This document shows, piece by piece, positions 59,941-64,000 of a DNA stretch of 64,000 bases; within the stretch, counting starts at the first letter, position 1, and every line of letters begins with the position of its first letter. Made by a program: the position numbers and the translations under genes. The notes beneath the pieces were generated by a model. It saw nothing but the letters and a program-made list of their open reading frames with translations. It did not search any database and was not told where the DNA came from. The DNA is taken from positions 4,278,001-4,342,000 of the forward strand of contig JAWKIO010000005.1 in the NCBI GenBank assembly GCA_041394265.1, written 5' to 3'. The DNA comes from Acidimicrobiales bacterium (lineage in GTDB: Bacteria; Actinomycetota; Acidimicrobiia; Acidimicrobiales; SZUA-35).

Positions 59941-60855
59941 GTGCGCATCGGGATCAGCATCAACAGCAATCAGCAGGGTCAGAGCGACGCCGACGCCGTC
60001 CGCAACGTGATCGACCGAGGTCGGGTGGCGGGCGAGGCTGGGCTCGACCACCTCAGCCTCGGCGACCACCACTCGATGGGACGCAAGGCGCCGTACGTCC
60101 AGAACGTGCCGATGATCGGCCGGATCATGGCGGATTGGCCGAGGGATCGACCGATCGGTCTGCTGTTGCTCCTCCCACTCTGGCACCCGGTGCTCGCAGC
60201 CGAGCAGATCGGCACGCTGGCGGCGATGAGCGACGCCCCGTTCATCGTGCAGACCGGCATCGGGTGGGGCGAGGACACCTTCGCGGCCATGGGTGTGCCG
60301 ATGCGCCGGCGAGGGCCCGTCACCGACACGGCGATCGATGCCATGAAGCGGCTGTTCGCCGGCGATGTCGTCGACATCCCGTCGCTCAGGGTCGTGCAGG
60401 CGTCGATCTCGCCTCGGCCCCCTCGTCCCGTCGAGTGGTGGATTGGTTCCGGCACCGGGCCCGGGCCGATGGAGCGGGCCGCCCGCGAGGGTGATGCTTG
60501 GTACGCGGCACCGAGCCTGGTCGGCGACGACCTCGAGCGAGCGATTGCCGACTATCGGGATCGGTGCGCGGTGCACGGTACGACGCCCCGCGTGGCACTT
60601 CGGCGAGACGTGCTCGTCGGATCCGACGACCGCTCCACCCGAGCCACCGCGACCTCCATCGTCGATGCCGGCTATCGGGGACTCGGGTTGGAGCAGTTGG
60701 TCGTCGGCGGGGTCGACGAGGTCGCCGACCAATTCGCTCGGCTGGGCGCCATCGGGGTCGACGACATCGTGACTCGCACGATGGCCGTCGACCAGACGAT
60801 GGCGCTTCGCAGCATCGAGCTACTGGGTGAGGTCCGACGCTCCCTCTCCGACTGA
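59941..60855 (+). CDS. LLM-class F420-dependent oxidoreductase
   Basis: The 304-residue protein starts with GTG and has the luciferase-like monooxygenase (TIM barrel) pattern: RIGISINSNQQGQSDADAV, GLDHLSLGDHHSMG, APFIVQTGIGWGEDTFAAMG, and WWIGSGTGPGPMERAAREGD. The group in actinobacteria commonly uses coenzyme F420 as hydride donor; FMN is the other possibility. Substrate unknown. Its end overlaps the convergent flotillin gene by 36 bases. Confidence 0.85.
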   Translation: MRIGISINSNQQGQSDADAVRNVIDRGRVAGEAGLDHLSLGDHHSMGRKAPYVQNVPMIGRIMADWPRDRPIGLLLLLPLWHPVLAAEQIGTLAAMSDAPFIVQTGIGWGEDTFAAMGVPMRRRGPVTDTAIDAMKRLFAGDVVDIPSLRVVQASISPRPPRPVEWWIGSGTGPGPMERAAREGDAWYAAPSLVGDDLERAIADYRDRCAVHGTTPRVALRRDVLVGSDDRSTRATATSIVDAGYRGLGLEQLVVGGVDEVADQFARLGAIGVDDIVTRTMAVDQTMALRSIELLGEVRRSLSD

Positions 60856-62409
60856 GTTTGTCGTTGCCGACGAGCCGACCGCCGCCGGCTGCTTGGTCGA
60901 TGCACCCGACGCCGAGGATCCGGCAGCCGGGTGTTCACCGATGACGCCGCCGGCGAGGCGGCTGAAGAGGGCACCCAGATCGACGCCGACGAGGTCGGAC
61001 GCGAGCTGCATGCCTTGTGTGACGTTGCCCGCCACCTGGCGAGTGACGCCGGAGGCGCCCTCGGTGGAGATGACGGTCATCTTGTCGATGCCCGCCATCG
61101 GGGCCGAGGCCTCACGAATGACGTCGGGCAACATGCGCGCCAACAGATCGATGATGGCCGCCTCGCCGTACTGCTCGTACGCCGTGGCCTTCTTCGCCAT
61201 CGCCTCGGCTTCGGCCTCGCCCTTGGCGAGAATTGCCGATGCGTCGGCATCACCTTCGGCTCGGACGGCGGCCGCGATGGCTTCACGACGAGCCTGTTCG
61301 GCTGCGCCTTCGGCTCGGCCCTCGATCTCGGCTGCCTTTGCCAGCTCCTCACGGCGCTGACGTTCGCCGGCACCGACGAGTCGAGACTCCTCGGCCTTGG
61401 CTTGGGCGGCTTCGATTGCGGCGATGCGTGCCGCTTCGGCGGCGCGGATCGAGCGGGACTTGTTGGCTTCGGCCTCCTGCTCGACCGCGTAGCGGGCGGC
61501 ATCGGCAGGCTTGCGGATCTCGGTGTCGAGCTCGCGCTCTTTCAACTGGGCCTGGGCCTGGGCGACCTTCTCCTGGGCCGCGATCACGTCCTGGTCGCGG
61601 GCCGCCTTGGCAATCGGACCGGCGGCCATCGCATCGGCGTTGGCGGCGTCGGTCTCGGCCTTGATGGCGGCCTTGCGCAGTTCGAGTTCACGGTTGGCGA
61701 TAGCCACTTCCTCCTCGGCCTTGATTCGGGCCTGCTCGGCTTCGCGCCGGGCGATGGCTTCGGCGATCGAGGCCTCCTTCTCGGCCCGAGCAGCCTCGGG
61801 ACGACCCAGGTCCTTGAGGTAGTTCCCCTCGGTCTGGATGTCCTGCAGCTGGAACGTGTCGAGCACGAGCCCCTGGTTGGTCAGAGAGGACTCGGCCTCC
61901 TCGGCCACCTCACGGGCGAAGGCGGCGCGGTCCTTGATGATCTCCTCGACCGAGAGTCGGCCGACGATGGCACGAAGGGAGCCCGCAAGCACCTCCTGGG
62001 TGAAGTGGTCGATCTCGTCCTGCTGTCCGAGGAACCGTTGGGACGCCGCCCGAATGGCGTCTTCGGTGCCGCCGACCTTGACGACGGCGACGCCCTCGAG
62101 GGCGCACTTGATGCCTTGGGCCGAGACCGCAGACCCTACCGACATGGCGATCTGACGAGACGACAGATCGAGCACGCCGAGCTTCTGCACGAATGGCACG
62201 ACGAACACGCTGGCGCCCATCACGACCTTCTGGCCCGACAGGTCGGTACTGACGATGCCGGTCTCGGGATTGGTGACGGCCTTGCCCTTGCGGCCCGTGA
62301 TGATGAAGGCCTCGTTCGGGCCCGCCACCTTGATGCGTGACAGGACGAACATGCCGACGGTCACAAGGAGGAAGACGATCACTCCAACGGCAGACAGGAG
62401 TGCGGTCAT
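60820..62409 (-). CDS. Flotillin/SPFH-domain membrane protein
   Basis: The 529-residue protein has one N-terminal membrane helix (GVIVFLLVTVGMFVLSRI). An SPFH domain follows (PNEAFIITGRKGKAVTN, VPFVQKLGVLDLSSRQIAMS, then GLVLDTFQLQDIQTEGNYLK). A long Ala/Glu-rich coiled coil (about residues 210-440) and a short tail complete it. This is the FloT/YuaG arrangement that organises membrane microdomains. It lies downstream of an NfeD-like gene, its usual partner. AGGAA precedes the ATG. Confidence 0.92.
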   Translation of the reverse strand: MTALLSAVGVIVFLLVTVGMFVLSRIKVAGPNEAFIITGRKGKAVTNPETGIVSTDLSGQKVVMGASVFVVPFVQKLGVLDLSSRQIAMSVGSAVSAQGIKCALEGVAVVKVGGTEDAIRAASQRFLGQQDEIDHFTQEVLAGSLRAIVGRLSVEEIIKDRAAFAREVAEEAESSLTNQGLVLDTFQLQDIQTEGNYLKDLGRPEAARAEKEASIAEAIARREAEQARIKAEEEVAIANRELELRKAAIKAETDAANADAMAAGPIAKAARDQDVIAAQEKVAQAQAQLKERELDTEIRKPADAARYAVEQEAEANKSRSIRAAEAARIAAIEAAQAKAEESRLVGAGERQRREELAKAAEIEGRAEGAAEQARREAIAAAVRAEGDADASAILAKGEAEAEAMAKKATAYEQYGEAAIIDLLARMLPDVIREASAPMAGIDKMTVISTEGASGVTRQVAGNVTQGMQLASDLVGVDLGALFSRLAGGVIGEHPAAGSSASGASTKQPAAVGSSATTNSVGEGASDLTQ

Positions 62410-62442
62410 GATGGGTGGTTCCTTTCGAAGGTGGTGCCTGGA

Positions 62443-62955
62443 TCAGTTCGCTGACCAGAAGTCGGCAGCGGCCTGCACGGTCACCTTGGTTGATGACTCC
62501 ACGGACACGACGACGATGTCGGTCCCGGTGGAGAGCGTGGGACCCGAAGGTCCGGTGAGAGCCGTGAGCTTGACCGGCTGCCCGCCGAGGCGCACCAGCA
62601 CCTGGCCGGTCGAGCCGGTGGGGATCTCGGTGATGACCCGGCCGGTGGCACCGAGCAGATCGTTCGAGGTCGGCGTGGCGTCGGTGGCCATGCCGATGGC
62701 GGCCCGGCTGGCTCGGACGGCGCCGAGGGCTGCGACGACGGCGGCGATGGAGCCTCCGGTCACCGCGAGCCCGACCGGAAGCCCGACCTGCCGATCGAGG
62801 ACGGCGGTCCCGAAGCCGAAGGCAACCATGGCAGCAGCGATCGACGGGAGGGAGAGGAGGTCGCCGTCGGGCAGGACGCCCTCGAGCACATCGTCGAAGA
62901 TGAGCGAGAACACGAGCAGCACTGCGCCGACGGCGCCGATGATCACGAATGCCAT
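62443..62955 (-). CDS. NfeD-like membrane protein (YuaF type)
   Basis: The 170-residue protein has a membrane helix at the start (FVIIGAVGAVLLVFSLIFDD), two more hydrophobic stretches, and a C-terminal OB-fold region (LLGATGRVITEIPTGSTGQV, then TGTDIVVVSVESSTKVTV). It is the partner of the flotillin encoded next and shares the transcript. The ribosome binding site AGGAGGGG is strong. Confidence 0.85.
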   Translation of the reverse strand: MAFVIIGAVGAVLLVFSLIFDDVLEGVLPDGDLLSLPSIAAAMVAFGFGTAVLDRQVGLPVGLAVTGGSIAAVVAALGAVRASRAAIGMATDATPTSNDLLGATGRVITEIPTGSTGQVLVRLGGQPVKLTALTGPSGPTLSTGTDIVVVSVESSTKVTVQAAADFWSAN

Positions 62956-63137
62956 GCCACCCCTCCTTCATCGAGACATGGTGATCAACGGCGGGGATGC
63001 GGGACAGGTTCCAGCAACGGCGCGAAATCGAGTGGGTGGTCGTGCTCAGCCGAAGCTGCCCGCCGTCCCCGATTCGGCGCTGGGGACCGGGGGGAAGCCC
63101 CGATTCGCCCACGGTTCGGTGGCCTCATCGTTGAGCC

Positions 63138-63845
63138 ATGGCCGCAGTGATCTTGACTCCCACCTTCAGCCCCACCACCTGGACCACCGAGCTTCTCGTG
63201 CAGCACCCGATCTACGGGGCACGCCCGAGCTTGCGGGGCCGCTTCCACCAGCTGGGTGCTGCCGTGTCGGTTCCCGCCGGCGGCTGGCTGCTCCTCTCGG
63301 TCGACGATGCCGGGCAGCGAGTGCCGGCAGCCATCTACGCCATCACCGCACTCGTCATGTTCGCCACCAGTGCGGCGTACCACCGGTTGGCCCAGAGCGT
63401 GAAGGCCCGATTCTGGATGCGCCGCCTCGACCACTCGATGATCTTCGTGCACATGGCCGGAGCGACGACGCCGCTCGGCCTCGTCGTGATCGGGGGAGCA
63501 CTCGGCATCGGGATCGTCGTGGCGAGCTGGCTGCTCACGATCGTCGGTGTCGGGCTGAAGATGACCCGGCTGACCGCCGACCACGACCCCTGCAGCTGCC
63601 TCTTCCCACTGCTCGGCGGGTTGCCGCTGGTGGCCATTCCGTTCCTGGCCGGGGCACAGCAATCAGCGGCAGCGGCGCTGCTGCTCACCGCAGGCCTGCT
63701 GTACACGGCCGGGGCGACGTGCTTCGTTCGCAAGGCACCCAACCCACGGCCCAGCGTCTTCGGCTACCACGAGATCTGGCACGTGTTCACGCTCGCCGCC
63801 GGGGCCTGCGAGTTCTGGGTGATGGTCGAGGTGCTGTCGGCCTGA
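63138..63845 (+). CDS. Hemolysin III/PAQR family membrane protein (second copy)
   Basis: The 235-residue protein has seven hydrophobic segments and the family motifs ATSAAYHRLAQS, RRLDHSMIFVHMAGATTPLG and FGYHEIWHVFTLAAGACEFW. It is a divergent paralogue of the protein at 38057-38791, sharing AAYHRLA and FGYHEIWH. An internal Cys-rich DPCSCLF is not in the other copy. Confidence 0.88.
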   Translation: MAAVILTPTFSPTTWTTELLVQHPIYGARPSLRGRFHQLGAAVSVPAGGWLLLSVDDAGQRVPAAIYAITALVMFATSAAYHRLAQSVKARFWMRRLDHSMIFVHMAGATTPLGLVVIGGALGIGIVVASWLLTIVGVGLKMTRLTADHDPCSCLFPLLGGLPLVAIPFLAGAQQSAAAALLLTAGLLYTAGATCFVRKAPNPRPSVFGYHEIWHVFTLAAGACEFWVMVEVLSA

Positions 63846-63856
63846 TGTCGCCGGAT

Positions 63857-64000
63857 TCAGCCCTTCGCTGCGAAGGCGGCGGCGATCGAATCGACGAAGG
63901 GCGAACGGAGCACACCGACCTCGGTGATGATGCCGGTGATCAGCTCGGCCGGCGTGACATCGAACGCCGCGTTCCAGGTGGCAATGCCCGAAGGCGCCGA
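63857..64000 (-). CDS. mtnA: Methylthioribose-1-phosphate isomerase, C-terminal fragment
   Basis: Only the last 47 residues plus stop are in the window. The minus-strand translation reads SAPSGIATWNAAFDVTPAEL, then ITGIITEVGVLRSPFVDSIA, matching the NxAFDVTPAxLITxxITExG ending of MtnA in the methionine salvage pathway. The 5' part lies beyond the window edge. The assignment as MtnA rather than another eIF2B-like protein rests on this C-terminal motif. Confidence 0.85.
   Translation of the reverse strand, partial: SAPSGIATWNAAFDVTPAELITGIITEVGVLRSPFVDSIAAAFAAKG

Noticed and set aside
60931..62340. 469-codon plus-strand frame opposite flotillin
   Set aside because: Gly/Leu-rich shadow of the coiled-coil gene on the minus strand.

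Overview
The window is high-GC DNA with short or overlapping gene junctions and frequent GTG starts. It encodes an F420-type LLM oxidoreductase, a mycofactocin-dependent alcohol dehydrogenase with mftE and mftF, an actinobacterial-type replication-relaxation protein and a NYN/coiled-coil protein. Together these point to an actinomycete, most likely a member of Acidimicrobiia (inference; no rRNA gene is present to place it).

Region 1 (1 to about 17.4 kb) is a mobile or accessory island. It opens with a large serine recombinase truncated by the window edge, coupled to an ImmA-type metallopeptidase and an XRE repressor. It continues with a GNAT pair, ArdA antirestriction, a replication-relaxation protein, a conjugative coupling ATPase and a string of tiny genes. 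The same short palindrome sits in the repressor promoter and twice in the promoter of the transfer genes. Two paralogous HTH genes, a gene-free gap and a DUF4062 protein then lead to a complete qatABCD anti-phage operon (11.1-15.9 kb). An IS1380-family element lies directly behind qatD.

Region 2 (17.4-21.6 kb) holds a small toxin-antitoxin-like pair bracketed by a hairpin repeat family, a VOC protein whose tail runs into those repeats, two hypothetical genes, and an ArsR-ArsC fusion with a dyad operator and a VOC partner. Region 3 (21.7-31.9 kb) is one tightly coupled polysaccharide operon: acyltransferase, four glycosyltransferase genes including a GT2-WecG/TagA-STAS fusion, flippase, chain-length-like protein and polymerase/ligase. 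A PilZ gene follows it.

Region 4 (32-51 kb) is mostly core chromosome: a trypsin-like protease, a class A PBP, a zinc-ribbon protein, a phosphatase, a hemolysin III protein, rnpB on the minus strand, and a Fur-linked rubrerythrin / Fe-S (CCG) / DUF3501 cluster. It also has a degenerate EAL protein divergent from a PAS histidine kinase and response regulator, trpD, and a DEDDh exonuclease-GIY-YIG protein. Region 5 (51-64 kb) carries the NYN coiled-coil protein. It is followed by a minus-strand operon queF-mftE-NDMA alcohol dehydrogenase-MoxR-VWA-mftF, an LLM oxidoreductase, a flotillin/NfeD pair, a second hemolysin III protein and the end of mtnA.

Two intergenic elements (39.9 kb and 59.8 kb) share a nested double-inverted-repeat design although their sequences differ. 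No CRISPR array, tRNA or rRNA gene was recognised.
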